From the NCBI RefSeq assembly GCF_026283945.1, contig NZ_JAPDPC010000001.1:3100001-3164000 (forward strand): 64,000 nucleotides of DNA. Reading direction: 5' to 3'. The notes beneath the pieces are model-generated. The model saw nothing but the letters and a program-made list of their open reading frames with translations. It ran no database searches and had not been told where the DNA came from. The translations under genes were made by a program, and so were the position numbers. This document shows, in pieces, positions 43,135 to 51,824 of this stretch (positions are counted from its first letter, which is position 1; every line of letters starts with the position of its first letter). The DNA comes from Dyella humicola. GTDB lineage: Bacteria > Pseudomonadota > Gammaproteobacteria > Xanthomonadales > Rhodanobacteraceae.

Positions 43135-44211
43135 TCAGGCCAAGGCGCGCTCCAGTTCGCCAATGAGCGTCTGCATGAGTGTCGGTGAAGACATAGAGCG
43201 GGCCAAGGGCGCACCCTGACCCGCCCAATGCGCGCCATAACCCGCCTCTCCCGCCGCACGCCCTGCCGCATTGAGCGCCTTGCCGGCGTCGTAGGTGATC
43301 GGATAATCGGGAACGACATCGTCGGCTACGCCGGCGCCAAAGCGTGTGAAACGATTGGCCAGGCTCCGCGCGGGCCGCCCTGAAATCACCCGCGTCATCA
43401 CCGTCGCATAGGCGGCATCACTCGCCAGGATCTTTCGATAGCCCGCATCCGCCAGCGACTCGTCCGTGGCCACAAACGCCGTTCCCAATTGCGCGGCACC
43501 GGCCCCTAACTCGAGCGCGGCGGCAATGCCGGCGCCATCCATGATGCCGCCGGTCGCAATCACCGGAACGCCCACGCGTTGCGCCAGGAGCCGGGTCAGC
43601 GCAAACGTCCCCAACTGGCTGTCCTCGGCGTCAGGATTGAATACACCGCGGTGTCCGCCCGCCTCATAACCCTGGGCCACGATGACATCGATGCCTGCGT
43701 CTTCAATCGACCGCGCTTCCTGCACATCGGTCGCCGTCGCCATGAGCACGATGCCAGCACCATGCAAGGCGGCGATCTGGTCCGGCCTGGGCAAGCCGAA
43801 ATGGAAGCTCACCACGCTCGGCCGCTCTTCGACCAGCATGGCAAGCATGTCGTCATCGACCAGAAAGGATTTGTAGATCTCCTTCAGCGCCCGTGGGGGC
43901 GACGCCCCTGCACCGTCGAATTCGGGGCCCAGTCGCCGTAGCCACGCGGCCTGCTTGGCCTCGTCCGCCTGTGCCGGCCGATGGACAAAGAGATTCACGT
44001 TGAGAGGCCCGTCACTCAGCCGGCGAAATTCCCGGATCGCGTCACGCGCCTGGTCCGCGTTCATGGCGCCCATGCCAAGCGAGCCCAGGCCACCGGCGGC
44101 GCTCACCGCAGCGGCCATGGCGGGCGAGGAAATGCCCGCCATCGGAGCCTGGATGATCGGCACTTTGATGCCGAGCAGACCGAGTAGAGACGAAGGGACG
44201 CGAGTCGCCAT
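43135..44211 (-). CDS. Nitronate monooxygenase
   Basis: A 358-residue FMN-dependent enzyme of the 2-nitropropane dioxygenase family that oxidises alkyl nitronates such as propionate 3-nitronate. The FMN/TIM-barrel features are PIIQAPMAGISSP, the catalytic-His motif GYEAGGHRG, PVIATGGIMDG and GAAQLGTAFVATDES. It begins with a normal ATG and has full length. The tautomerase-like gene follows about 120 bp downstream on the same strand. Confidence 0.94.
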   Translation of the reverse strand: MATRVPSSLLGLLGIKVPIIQAPMAGISSPAMAAAVSAAGGLGSLGMGAMNADQARDAIREFRRLSDGPLNVNLFVHRPAQADEAKQAAWLRRLGPEFDGAGASPPRALKEIYKSFLVDDDMLAMLVEERPSVVSFHFGLPRPDQIAALHGAGIVLMATATDVQEARSIEDAGIDVIVAQGYEAGGHRGVFNPDAEDSQLGTFALTRLLAQRVGVPVIATGGIMDGAGIAAALELGAGAAQLGTAFVATDESLADAGYRKILASDAAYATVMTRVISGRPARSLANRFTRFGAGVADDVVPDYPITYDAGKALNAAGRAAGEAGYGAHWAGQGAPLARSMSSPTLMQTLIGELERALA

Positions 44212-44640
44212 AACCGTTCACTCCTGCAGTGATGCCACTCGGCTGCCTCGAAGAAAGCTACGTAGCTTGCCCGAGGAGCCGCATTGATTACCGTGTGCCC
44301 AGCTGCCATCGCCATTTTGGTGGACACATCCACCCGTCCGGCAAACCACGCCGGCTGTCAGTAGTGCCTTTTCTCGAACCTGACACACCCACGCAGTTTG
44401 GCTCATCCCCAGAGGAGACCATCCCCCTGGGCACAGGCGTGCGAAAACGCTTGCGAATGTACGCTGCGCCAACAGCGCAGCGAAAGACTTGCCGCGCGGC
44501 AATCAGTATTCCGCTAATCGAAAGAATCGCATCGACTTCACCATGGTGCTCGTGCTCACCCAACCGCTCGAAACTGAGGCAGTTGCCGTCACGGCAACCA
44601 TGACGCGGCCCGCTGCAGCAGCGCAGCGCCACACGACTCA
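44212..44640. other. 429-bp stretch without a recognised gene
   Basis: Frames occur on both strands but have biased composition (rich in Cys, Arg and Ser) and no domain or ribosome site. It should include the nitronate monooxygenase promoter. I see no clear structure. Confidence 0.35.
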
Positions 44641-45057
44641 TCACGCCTGCGGGGTATAGACAAATTCCACGCGTACCCCGCCGGGTTCGCGCACCATGCA
44701 GTGAAGCCTCGGCCCCTTGCCCACCGGTTGGGGAGCAAACTCCGCCACCACGCCCGGCCAGGCCGATACGCGCACAAATAGTTCGCCAAGCGCCTCTTCA
44801 CTGGGCGCCTTCAAGGCGACGTGATGGAGCCCGATGTTTTTTCGCCTATCGAACGGCGTATAGCCATCCGACGCGTCGACTTGCCACAGGGTCAGGCGGC
44901 TGAGTCCGTCCGCTACGAACACGGCCGGATAGGCAGGATTCTCGCCGACGACGGTCCAACCAAGGCAGTCGACGAAGAAGCGTCGAGAGAGTTCAAGGTC
45001 GGCCACGGTCAGACCGAGGTGATCGATGCCCTTGGTCAGGGCATTGGGATTTTGCAT
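44641..45057 (-). CDS. VOC (glyoxalase/dioxygenase superfamily) protein
   Basis: A 138-residue vicinal-oxygen-chelate protein with two beta-alpha-beta3 modules. His in GIDHLGLTVAD, His in IGLHHVALKA and Glu in GVRVEFVY are candidate metal ligands; a further His is in RLHCMV. The family includes glyoxalase I, extradiol dioxygenases and antibiotic-binding proteins; the reaction here is unknown. A 429-bp gap separates it from the nitronate monooxygenase, so co-transcription is doubtful. Confidence 0.88.
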   Translation of the reverse strand: MQNPNALTKGIDHLGLTVADLELSRRFFVDCLGWTVVGENPAYPAVFVADGLSRLTLWQVDASDGYTPFDRRKNIGLHHVALKAPSEEALGELFVRVSAWPGVVAEFAPQPVGKGPRLHCMVREPGGVRVEFVYTPQA

Positions 45058-45326
45058 GTTCGGCTTTCCATCGTCCCAGGGGAGCCAGCAAGATTAATCG
45101 ATAACGTGCTACGCGTTGCGTGCCAGCGTCGGCTCGTCAGAGCCGTCCACATCGGGAGCAGCGATCCCAAAGATCGCTTCCGCCGACCGTGTGTAAGCCA
45201 TCCTGGCCATCTTTGATGCGGGTGCGTCCTCCCTATGTTTGGACGTCCGTTTTTCGTTCTCAGCAGATCTTCCGTCAAGAGAAGCAATGCAATTTGCTCA
45301 GCAGGAAGCCAACGTTGAACGGCTCA

Positions 45327-45671
45327 TCATTGCTGGACCTCACGACAGCGGCGTTCCGTCCTAACCGTGGCGTTATTGTTCTGGTTGTTCCTCTGCACCT
45401 GATTGCCGACGACGCCACCGGCCACTGCACCGCCCACCGTCGCCAGGGTTCTGCCCCTGCCGCCGCCAATCTGGTTCCCGACGACGCCACCCGCCACGGC
45501 GCCAATGGCAGTGCCAGTAATACGGTTGGGGTCATTCGTATTCGTCTGCGTCACTTGCACGTCTTCACAAACGACGCGCGTGTTCTGAGACGAATTGCTC
45601 TGCGCCTGGGCCACGCCAGCAATACCCGTGGCAAGCGCCAAGGCGAACGCGCTGATCGCTAGTCTTTTCAT
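45327..45671 (-). CDS. Glycine-zipper 2TM domain outer-membrane/periplasmic protein
   Basis: A 114-residue exported protein (signal peptide MKRLAISAFALALATGIAGVAQAQ). Two consecutive glycine-zipper segments have the pattern GAVAGGVVGNQ. The ends hold Cys residues (VVCEDV and RRCREV), possibly joined. Related 17-kDa-antigen/SlyB-like proteins insert in or attach to the outer membrane and respond to envelope stress. Direct repeats CTCACGC-N4-CTCACGC lie about 60 bp upstream. Confidence 0.87.
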   Translation of the reverse strand: MKRLAISAFALALATGIAGVAQAQSNSSQNTRVVCEDVQVTQTNTNDPNRITGTAIGAVAGGVVGNQIGGGRGRTLATVGGAVAGGVVGNQVQRNNQNNNATVRTERRCREVQQ

Positions 45672-45728
45672 GGGTGTCTCCAGAAGTATGTCTTCTGGAT
45701 ACGCCCGAGGACGTGATGGCAAAGTTAA

Positions 45729-45746
45729 CTCACGCCTAGCTCACGC
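45729..45746. promoter_or_regulatory. Direct repeat upstream of the glycine-zipper gene
   Basis: CTCACGC, four bases, CTCACGC: perfect seven-base repeat with an 11-bp period, 58 bp before the start of the minus-strand gene. The geometry suits an OmpR-type regulator. Confidence 0.4.
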
Positions 45747-45816
45747 ATGCTTAGTTTTGCCTTAGCTCGATGCCACTTGCGGCCATATCCGGCTTAGTGC
45801 CGAGTTGGATGGGCGG

Positions 45817-45832
45817 CAACAAATTATTGTTG
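45817..45832. promoter_or_regulatory. Small AT-rich inverted repeat
   Basis: CAACAA-ATTA-TTGTTG, six-base perfect arms in GC-rich surroundings. A possible operator; the target gene is not clear. Confidence 0.3.
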
Positions 45833-46206
45833 CGTGCCTTGCCCCAAAAGCCCTTTGGCCTCGCTATGCTTTGACAACTCCCAACCGGTCGCGACAGTCA
45901 CCATGCCAGAACGCGTTTCCGCTACTCGACGGTTCATTGATGTAGCACTTTTGTCGCTCAGTGCCGATCTGCGCAGGCCAATCGAAGTCGGATTCTGGCG
46001 CTCCCCGGGAACCTTCTCGCGGACATCGCCGTCGCCATGTTTCACGGGGTCGATCGCGCACCGAGAAAGGGCGCCCCATCGTCGGCCCACCCTTCGCGTG
46101 GCTGACGTGAAAATCCACGGCATCGACTTCGCGCCGGCTGCGAGGTCCCCGGTACAGCACGGTGCCTTGCGCGCACACGCACTTGGCCTTGCTTGGAAAG
46201 GCGCGT

Positions 46207-46497
46207 ATGGACTTCTCTAGCAGCCACTGGCTGGTCGTTGGACTAACCGGGCAGACGATTTTCTCCGCGCGCTTTCTGCTGCAATGGATCTACAGCGAGA
46301 TCAAGCGCCAGAGCGCCATACCCATGATCTTCTGGTACGCCAGCATTGTTGGCGGGGCAACGCTGCTCGGCTACGCCATCCACAAGCAGGACCCTGTGTT
46401 CATTGTTGGACAAACAGGAGGCGTTCTCATCTACCTGAGAAATCTTCAGCTACGCCTGCGCGAAAACCGGCAGGAACGCCGTGAGGCCATGAACTGA
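46207..46497 (+). CDS. Small membrane protein with LpxB N-terminal (LAB_N) domain, copy 1
   Basis: A 96-residue protein with about three hydrophobic helices, of the family named for the N-terminus of some lipid-A-disaccharide synthases (GQTIFSARFLLQWIYSEIKRQSAIPMIFWYAS is the typical core, split here by the loop). The Q...RF..QW..SE pattern is conserved. In many proteobacteria such genes sit with ArnT-like transferases, where they may move or hold lipid-linked sugars; that role is inferred. Its stop overlaps the second copy by one base (TGATG). Confidence 0.85.
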   Translation: MDFSSSHWLVVGLTGQTIFSARFLLQWIYSEIKRQSAIPMIFWYASIVGGATLLGYAIHKQDPVFIVGQTGGVLIYLRNLQLRLRENRQERREAMN

Positions 46498-46772
46498 TGC
46501 ATATCGACAACCAATCTCTGTGGATTGCCGCGGGCCTGGTGGGTCAGGCGCTCTTCGGCGCCCGATTTCTCGTACAGTGGCTGTATAGCGAGGCACGCGG
46601 GAAAAGCGTCATTCCCGGCGCATTCTGGTACCTGAGTGTCGCTGGCGGATCGATCATTCTTTGTTACGCCATCCATCGGCAGGAGCCGGTTTTCATCATC
46701 GGAGAGACCGTGACCTTGCTCGTATTCCTACGCAACTTGCACATGCTCAGAACGCGCCAAGCACGGCAGTGA
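46497..46772 (+). CDS. Small membrane protein with LpxB N-terminal (LAB_N) domain, copy 2
   Basis: A 91-residue paralogue of the gene just upstream with the same helices and core (GQALFGARFLVQWLYSEARGK; IPGAFWYLS; YAIHRQEPVFIIGE). The tandem arrangement and overlapping stop/start suggest a heterodimer made in equal amounts, as for ArnE-ArnF, although these proteins are not clearly of the same fold. The ArnT-like gene follows after a short gap. Confidence 0.85.
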   Translation: MHIDNQSLWIAAGLVGQALFGARFLVQWLYSEARGKSVIPGAFWYLSVAGGSIILCYAIHRQEPVFIIGETVTLLVFLRNLHMLRTRQARQ

Positions 46773-46818
46773 CACTGCTATGGCCACTGCGCTTCGCCTT
46801 GCCTCAAGGAATCTGAAC

Positions 46819-48345
46819 ATGCCCCAAAGTGCGCTCAATGACGGCAGCTCGCCAGGCCTCGTGGGGAACTCGCGACACCGGCCTTTGCTGTGGTTGATCT
46901 TGCTTGGACTGGTTCTCGGCTTCGCCTTCCAGGGAACCCGGGGGCTCTGGAGTCCTGATGAAGGCCGTTACGTCGGTGCCGCGCTGCAGATGCTCGATTC
47001 CGGCAACTATCTCGCACCTGGCTACAGCCCCAGCGAGCTGAACTTCTCGAAACCGCCGCTCACCTATTGGGTGATTGCGGGGTCACTCCAGGTATTTGGC
47101 CGAAACACCTGGGCAGCACGAGCCCCCTATGCCATCGCCTTGGTACTCACGATGTGGGTGCTCTACGCCATGGGAAAACGGCTGGTGCCGGAGAAACCGT
47201 GGTTGCCGGGCCTGATCTACGGCTGCACGCTGTTCCCGTTCTTCACCGCCAACATCATCAGTACCGATGTATTTCTCACGCTGTTTGAAGGTTTGGCCGT
47301 ACTTGGCTTCGTACGTTCGATCGTGTTCGACGGCGAACGCGATCGACGTCAGGGCGTGACCGTGATGTGGCTGGGTTTTGGCCTGGCCTTCCTCACCAAG
47401 GGCCCGCCAGGGCTGTTGCCGCTGCTCGCTATCCTGATCTATGCCGCCAGCCGTGATGGCTGGCGGAGCATGGGGCGCCTGTTCACGCTGCCAGGCATCG
47501 CGGCGTTTCTGGTGGTCGGCTTTACCTGGTATCTGCTCGCCGCATGGCGCTATCCCTGGTTGCTGCACTACTTCCTGCATCAGGAGGTGTACGGCCGCAT
47601 CTTTACCGCGGTGCATCGCCGGCATCCTGGTTTGTTCGGCTGGGCCGTTGTTTATCTGCCCGTGCTGATCCTTGGGTCACTCCCATGGTGGCCCGCCTTG
47701 TTTCGCGCCGTGCGCTCGAGCATTTCCCGGGTCCAGTGGCGCAGCTGGTATCGCCAGCACGCCATCGAACCCTTCCTGCTGCTCTGGTTTCTGGTTCCTT
47801 TTGTGGTGTTCTGTCTTTCCCAGTCGCGACTGCCGCTCTACGTGCTCCCGTTGTTCCTGCCGTTATCGCTACTGGTAGCACTTCAGCTGCGCGACAGGAT
47901 CGATCTGCAGGTACCACGCCAGCGAGTGATGCTATGCCTCTGGGTGATCGCGCTGGTTGCCGCCAAGGGCGCCGCGGCCTATGCCATGCATCCGGCGGAG
48001 GACAATCGCCAGGCGGCGCGCGAAATCGCCGCCATGACTCCGCTGCAGGACGTCGCCGCCGTCATCGTCATCGTGAATACGGACGCGATGTATGCCATCG
48101 AGGAACAGACGCCGTGGGGGCTTCGCCTCTATCTGAACAAGCCGGTGTATGGCGTCGCCTGGCGTACACCCGAAGGGGCGGCATCACTGTGCTCGGCGAT
48201 ACGCGAGCAGCACCAGACACTGGTGATCGTCGATCACGCGATTGATCCGGCGGCCATTCAACCCGCCCTGGCCAGCTGCCAGGTACGCGCAGCGGACCCG
48301 CTTGGCAGCTGGCGCGGCAACGCGCTGCTGCGGATGCAAGGCTGA
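46819..48345 (+). CDS. ArnT-like glycosyltransferase (GT39/GT83 family)
   Basis: A 508-residue polytopic enzyme. The first periplasmic loop GLWSPDEGRYVGAALQML carries the Asp-Glu pair typical of ArnT/PMT enzymes, followed by NFSKPPLTYW. About 11-12 hydrophobic helices and a periplasmic C-terminal domain follow. ArnT moves 4-amino-4-deoxyarabinose from undecaprenyl phosphate to lipid A, but no other Ara4N genes lie here, so the sugar may differ. The ATG at 46819 has AAGGAA eight bases upstream; an ATG at 46780 has a weak site. Confidence 0.88.
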   Translation: MPQSALNDGSSPGLVGNSRHRPLLWLILLGLVLGFAFQGTRGLWSPDEGRYVGAALQMLDSGNYLAPGYSPSELNFSKPPLTYWVIAGSLQVFGRNTWAARAPYAIALVLTMWVLYAMGKRLVPEKPWLPGLIYGCTLFPFFTANIISTDVFLTLFEGLAVLGFVRSIVFDGERDRRQGVTVMWLGFGLAFLTKGPPGLLPLLAILIYAASRDGWRSMGRLFTLPGIAAFLVVGFTWYLLAAWRYPWLLHYFLHQEVYGRIFTAVHRRHPGLFGWAVVYLPVLILGSLPWWPALFRAVRSSISRVQWRSWYRQHAIEPFLLLWFLVPFVVFCLSQSRLPLYVLPLFLPLSLLVALQLRDRIDLQVPRQRVMLCLWVIALVAAKGAAAYAMHPAEDNRQAAREIAAMTPLQDVAAVIVIVNTDAMYAIEEQTPWGLRLYLNKPVYGVAWRTPEGAASLCSAIREQHQTLVIVDHAIDPAAIQPALASCQVRAADPLGSWRGNALLRMQG

Positions 48346-48382
48346 TCTCCGCTTCACCTAATTGGCTCGAGGGTTTTCAACG

Positions 48383-50284
48383 ATGTGCGGAATCGGTGGC
48401 ATATTGAATCGGACCACGGGCGAATCGGCTCCCATCGTGGAGCTGAAGACGCGCGCCATGCTCCGGGCGATGGCGCACCGCGGGCCAAACGGAAACGCGA
48501 TTTTCTCTAGTCGCGACTTGGTCATGGCGGTCAATCGCCTGGCGATCCGTGGGGTCGACCAAGAGCAGCCCCCCTTGATCGAACATGAGGACGGCATCGT
48601 CGTTGCCTGCAACGGCGAGATCGACAATCACCGCGAGCTGAGGCGCACACTGGAACAAAGCGGACACGTCATCCCCCAGAGCACCGACGTAGCCGTTATT
48701 GCACCGCTTTATCTTGAAAAAGGGCTCGCTTTCCTCGAGCACTTGCAAGGGGTATTTGCCATCGCCCTGTGGGATGCGCGAAATCAGCGGCTCATTCTCG
48801 CGAGAGACCGCGCTGGCGAACGCCATCTTTACTACTCGACCTCCGACAGCGCGGTGTTTTTCGCCTCGGAGCTCTCGGCCCTGGTGGCTGCTCAAGGCCC
48901 AGCCGCGCAGCTTGATTCGGCCTCGCTGGCCCACTATCTACGCTCGGGATATTGCCCATCGCCGCGTAGCCTGCTGGAAGATCATCGCAAGGTCCGCCCC
49001 GGCGAAATGATCGTCATTGAACCGGCGGGTACGCGATGCGTGCGCTACTGGACTTCGCCGATTGGCGTCGCCAAGCAGTCCATGCCAAGCAAGGATGCGT
49101 TCGACCAGATCTTTCGAAATGCGGTGCGGCGACAGAGCGATATCGATGTCGACTACGGCGTTCTGCTGAGCGGCGGCGTCGACTCTGCCCTGATGACGGC
49201 GGTTGCGCGCAGCCTGCGCCCGGACAAGAAACTCTCTGCCTACTGTATCCGCTTCGCCGAAGCATCGTTCGACGAAGGCGGCCATGCTGCACAAATGGCC
49301 GCCCACCTCGGCTGCGACTTCGTGCCGGTAACCGTCTCCCCCACCGACGTGCCCGAAGGCATCCGCCAGCTGGTCTCGACCACGGGAGAACCACTGGCCG
49401 ACCCGGCTTGGCTGCCGCTGGCACTGGTGACCCGACGAGCAGCCGAGGATGTGCGTGTCCTGCTTGCCGGTGAAGGTGCGGATGAGCTGTTCGGCGGTTA
49501 CCCCACCTACCTGGGCGCGCACCTGGCCAGCCGCTATGCCCGCCTTCCCGCTGTATTGCGATCGAGCATCCAGCGCCTCGTCGAGCGCCTCCCGGTTAGC
49601 GACAAGAAGGTCACCGTCTCTTTTCTTCTCAAGCGCTTTGTGCGAGGCCAGGAGCTCGATGGACTGACGCGTCACCTGCTTTGGACCGCCAGCATTTCGC
49701 CCGACTGGATGCGACGCCTTGGCGTAGAGCCGCCCATCGACTTCACGGATCACGACCTTGGCGCCGTCGTCGATGCCCTCCAGAATTATGACTTCGGACA
49801 TTCGCTGCCCGATGCCTTGATGGCCAAGGCGGACCGCGGTGGCATGTATCACGGCGTCGAGATCAGAGCGCCATTTCTCGATCAGACGGTCATCGAGTTT
49901 GCCGCCACCTTGCCGCTGGAAGCCCGTGTTCACGGCCTCACCACCAAGGTGTTCCTCAAGGACTACGCGCAGCGCTACCTGCCCCGCTCCGCGGTAACCC
50001 AGCGCAAGCGAGGCCTTTCCGTACCGCTTTCGCAATGGCTTCGCGGCCCGCTGTACGACTGGGCCAGGTCACGGCTGGCCAGCCGAGCGCTCGCCGGCGC
50101 GGGCATCGATACCGATGTCGCACAGGCGCTGATGACGGAACATTGCCTGCGTTCCAACGACCACGCACGCGCGATCTGGACGCTCATCGTGCTCAGCGAA
50201 TGGCTGGAGTGGCTTGCGCGGACGCGCGCAACGGCCGGCGATGAGGTCGGCGTCCCGCCCGAGCTTCGATTGCTGACTGTCTGA
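48383..50284 (+). CDS. asnB: Glutamine-hydrolysing asparagine synthase-like amidotransferase
   Basis: A 633-residue class II amidotransferase. It begins MCGIGGI, so Cys2 is the glutaminase nucleophile after Met removal; RGPNGNA and CNGEIDNHREL belong to the same domain. The synthetase domain has the pyrophosphate loop LLSGGVDSALM near 260 and GEGADELFGGYPTYL. Beginning 38 bases after the ArnT-like gene, it may amidate a sugar or surface polymer instead of making free asparagine, as some relatives in polysaccharide clusters do; both are possible. Confidence 0.9.
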   Translation: MCGIGGILNRTTGESAPIVELKTRAMLRAMAHRGPNGNAIFSSRDLVMAVNRLAIRGVDQEQPPLIEHEDGIVVACNGEIDNHRELRRTLEQSGHVIPQSTDVAVIAPLYLEKGLAFLEHLQGVFAIALWDARNQRLILARDRAGERHLYYSTSDSAVFFASELSALVAAQGPAAQLDSASLAHYLRSGYCPSPRSLLEDHRKVRPGEMIVIEPAGTRCVRYWTSPIGVAKQSMPSKDAFDQIFRNAVRRQSDIDVDYGVLLSGGVDSALMTAVARSLRPDKKLSAYCIRFAEASFDEGGHAAQMAAHLGCDFVPVTVSPTDVPEGIRQLVSTTGEPLADPAWLPLALVTRRAAEDVRVLLAGEGADELFGGYPTYLGAHLASRYARLPAVLRSSIQRLVERLPVSDKKVTVSFLLKRFVRGQELDGLTRHLLWTASISPDWMRRLGVEPPIDFTDHDLGAVVDALQNYDFGHSLPDALMAKADRGGMYHGVEIRAPFLDQTVIEFAATLPLEARVHGLTTKVFLKDYAQRYLPRSAVTQRKRGLSVPLSQWLRGPLYDWARSRLASRALAGAGIDTDVAQALMTEHCLRSNDHARAIWTLIVLSEWLEWLARTRATAGDEVGVPPELRLLTV

Positions 50285-50327
50285 CCCCCTCAGCCCTTCG
50301 CTCCCGAACGGCCCAAGAGATATTTCA

Positions 50328-50344
50328 CGCCTCGACGTGAGGCG
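50328..50344 (+). terminator. Short hairpin after the amidotransferase gene
   Basis: CGCCTC pairs with GAGGCG around a five-base loop, 44 bases after the stop. Small and without U-run; a weak terminator candidate at the end of the surface cluster. Confidence 0.3.
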
Positions 50345-50573
50345 CCTCGTATCCGCAAAACTACGTAGTGCAGGCCGGTACTTTTTCGCTGGTGCTCAGG
50401 ACTCCACGGGTTTCTACTTAGTGGTGAGGCGCGCTGGCATGCGCATGCCCGGTCGGCCTGCAACCGATCCGGGCGACCGCAGATAAACGGACGCGCCAAT
50501 CGCCAGCGGCCAATTGTCCGTCTTCAAGTGCCACGCTCCTTCACCGATCTCTCGCCAAGAGGAAGTCGACGCC

Positions 50574-51164
50574 ATGTTCAAGCAAATCAAATTTGCTGCC
50601 TTGGTCCCCATCCTTTTCATGGTGGCGGCCTCCTCTTCCATCGCTGCGTCACCGCTGACTGGCGCCCCTCAAGCTTCGTCCAAGGAACAAGCGAAAGATG
50701 CGAAGTTGAGGAGCGACAGTTTTGCCGCGTTGAATTCACTGTACGCATCGGAGCCAAAGGCCAAGGAGTTTGCCAAGAAGTCCAAGGCCATACTGGTCTT
50801 CCCGAACATCCTCAAGGCAGGCTTCATGGTCGGCGGACAAGGCGGCGACGGTGTGCTGATCGAGGGTGGCAAAGTGGTGGGCACGTTCAACCTCTCGGCG
50901 GCATCGTTTGGATTTCAGGCAGGCGCACAGTCGTTCGCTCAAGTCATGTTTTTCACCACCAACGACGCGATCGCATACCTCGACAAGAGTGATGGCTGGT
51001 CGGTCGGCGTGGGGCCGAGCATCGTCGTAGTCGACCAGGGCATGGCCAAGACAGCGACGACCCAGACGCTTAGCTCGGATGTGTACGTCTTCATCTTCGG
51101 GCAGCGCGGGCTGATGGCCGGCGCGGGCGTGCAAGGCCAGAAAATCACCAGGATCAGAAACTAG
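50574..51164 (+). CDS. SYLF/YSC84 domain lipid-binding protein
   Basis: A 196-residue exported protein with a signal peptide (FAALVPILFMVAASSSIAA). The SYLF domain is seen from SKAILVFPNILKAGFMVGGQGGDGVL through FGFQAGAQSFAQVMFF to SSDVYVFIFGQRGLMAGAGVQGQKI. SYLF proteins bind phosphoinositides in eukaryotes; bacterial ones are exported and unassigned. GAGGAAG upstream of the ATG at 50574 supports the start. Confidence 0.9.
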   Translation: MFKQIKFAALVPILFMVAASSSIAASPLTGAPQASSKEQAKDAKLRSDSFAALNSLYASEPKAKEFAKKSKAILVFPNILKAGFMVGGQGGDGVLIEGGKVVGTFNLSAASFGFQAGAQSFAQVMFFTTNDAIAYLDKSDGWSVGVGPSIVVVDQGMAKTATTQTLSSDVYVFIFGQRGLMAGAGVQGQKITRIRN

Positions 51165-51197
51165 GTACGGCTAGTGATCTTGCAGCGTGCCGCCTGG

Positions 51198-51692
51198 CTA
51201 GTCGGCACGCTGTCTGGCCGGTGCAGCGGGAACGGAATCGACGGGAATATTCGCCTCGATCCAGCCTGCCATGAACGCCTCGAGCGCCACGCGCGGCGGG
51301 ACCTCGAGACCAGCTTCCCGTACGAACGCCATGGCGGCCTTGATAAACGCCTGCCTCGACACGCTGGAGGCCTGGCGAGCCGCCGCCTGCCGCTGTCGCA
51401 GCTGGACGATGTGGGGTGACGGCTGGCCGGGCTTGGCGAATTTCTGGTAGCGACGCAGCTCAGCAGCCACCAGTTCGCCATCGAGCGATGCCTGCCATAC
51501 TGCCTTCTGCGCCTTCAACAGCTGCATCAGGCAGCCGGCGGCCTTGGTCAGCACTCCCGTACCACCCGCCGCCAGCAGCATGCCGCTCAGGGACGGGGAC
51601 AGCGTTGGGGTCCCCAGCAAGGGCTCGCCCTCGCCCAGACGTTCCATCTGGCAGAGAAAGTCAGCGTGAGGAAAGGCTTTGATGGTGACCAT
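51198..51692 (-). CDS. Hypothetical protein with helical central region
   Basis: A 164-residue protein I do not recognise. No signal peptide. The centre is helical and charged (KAQKAVWQASLDGELVAAEL; RQRQAAARQASSVSRQAF), with a hydrophobic Gly/Leu-rich stretch near 40-60 (GMLLAAGGTGVLTKAAGCL) that could be a membrane-insertion helix. Coding composition and length favour a real gene. It is convergent with the SYLF gene; upstream is an unrelated exported protein. Confidence 0.6.
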   Translation of the reverse strand: MVTIKAFPHADFLCQMERLGEGEPLLGTPTLSPSLSGMLLAAGGTGVLTKAAGCLMQLLKAQKAVWQASLDGELVAAELRRYQKFAKPGQPSPHIVQLRQRQAAARQASSVSRQAFIKAAMAFVREAGLEVPPRVALEAFMAGWIEANIPVDSVPAAPARQRAD

Positions 51693-51788
51693 GATCGACC
51701 TGCACGGGGAGCGCAAACGACGAGTCTTTCACAAGCACGTCGCCAACGGCTCCCTGGCGCAGCGTCCCACACCGAGGCGCCAGTGATT

Positions 51789-51808
51789 GGGGAGGTCTAG
51801 CCCTCCCC
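51789..51808 (-). terminator. Hairpin after the exported hypothetical gene
   Basis: GGGGAGG pairs with CCTCCCC around a six-base loop, about 16 bases downstream of the stop at 51825 on the minus strand. The CCCTCCCCAACCCTCCC string next to it resembles the interior of the element at 42687-42801. Confidence 0.4.
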
Positions 51809-51824
51809 AACCCTCCCGAGCACG

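Larger units (their letters stand above)
45672..46206. other. 535-bp intergenic region upstream of the LPS-modification cluster
   Basis: No supported gene. It contains the direct repeat at 45729-45746, an inverted repeat CAACAA-ATTA-TTGTTG at 45817-45832, and presumably the promoters of the glycine-zipper gene and the surface cluster. Confidence 0.4.

Noticed and set aside
44229-44603. Open frames on both strands between nitronate monooxygenase and VOC genes
   Set aside because: Translations are rich in Cys, Arg and Ser with no domain on either strand.
48938-50035. Long minus-strand open frame opposite the amidotransferase gene
   Set aside because: Antisense to a clear asparagine-synthase domain; composition typical of third-position G/C bias, no ribosome site.
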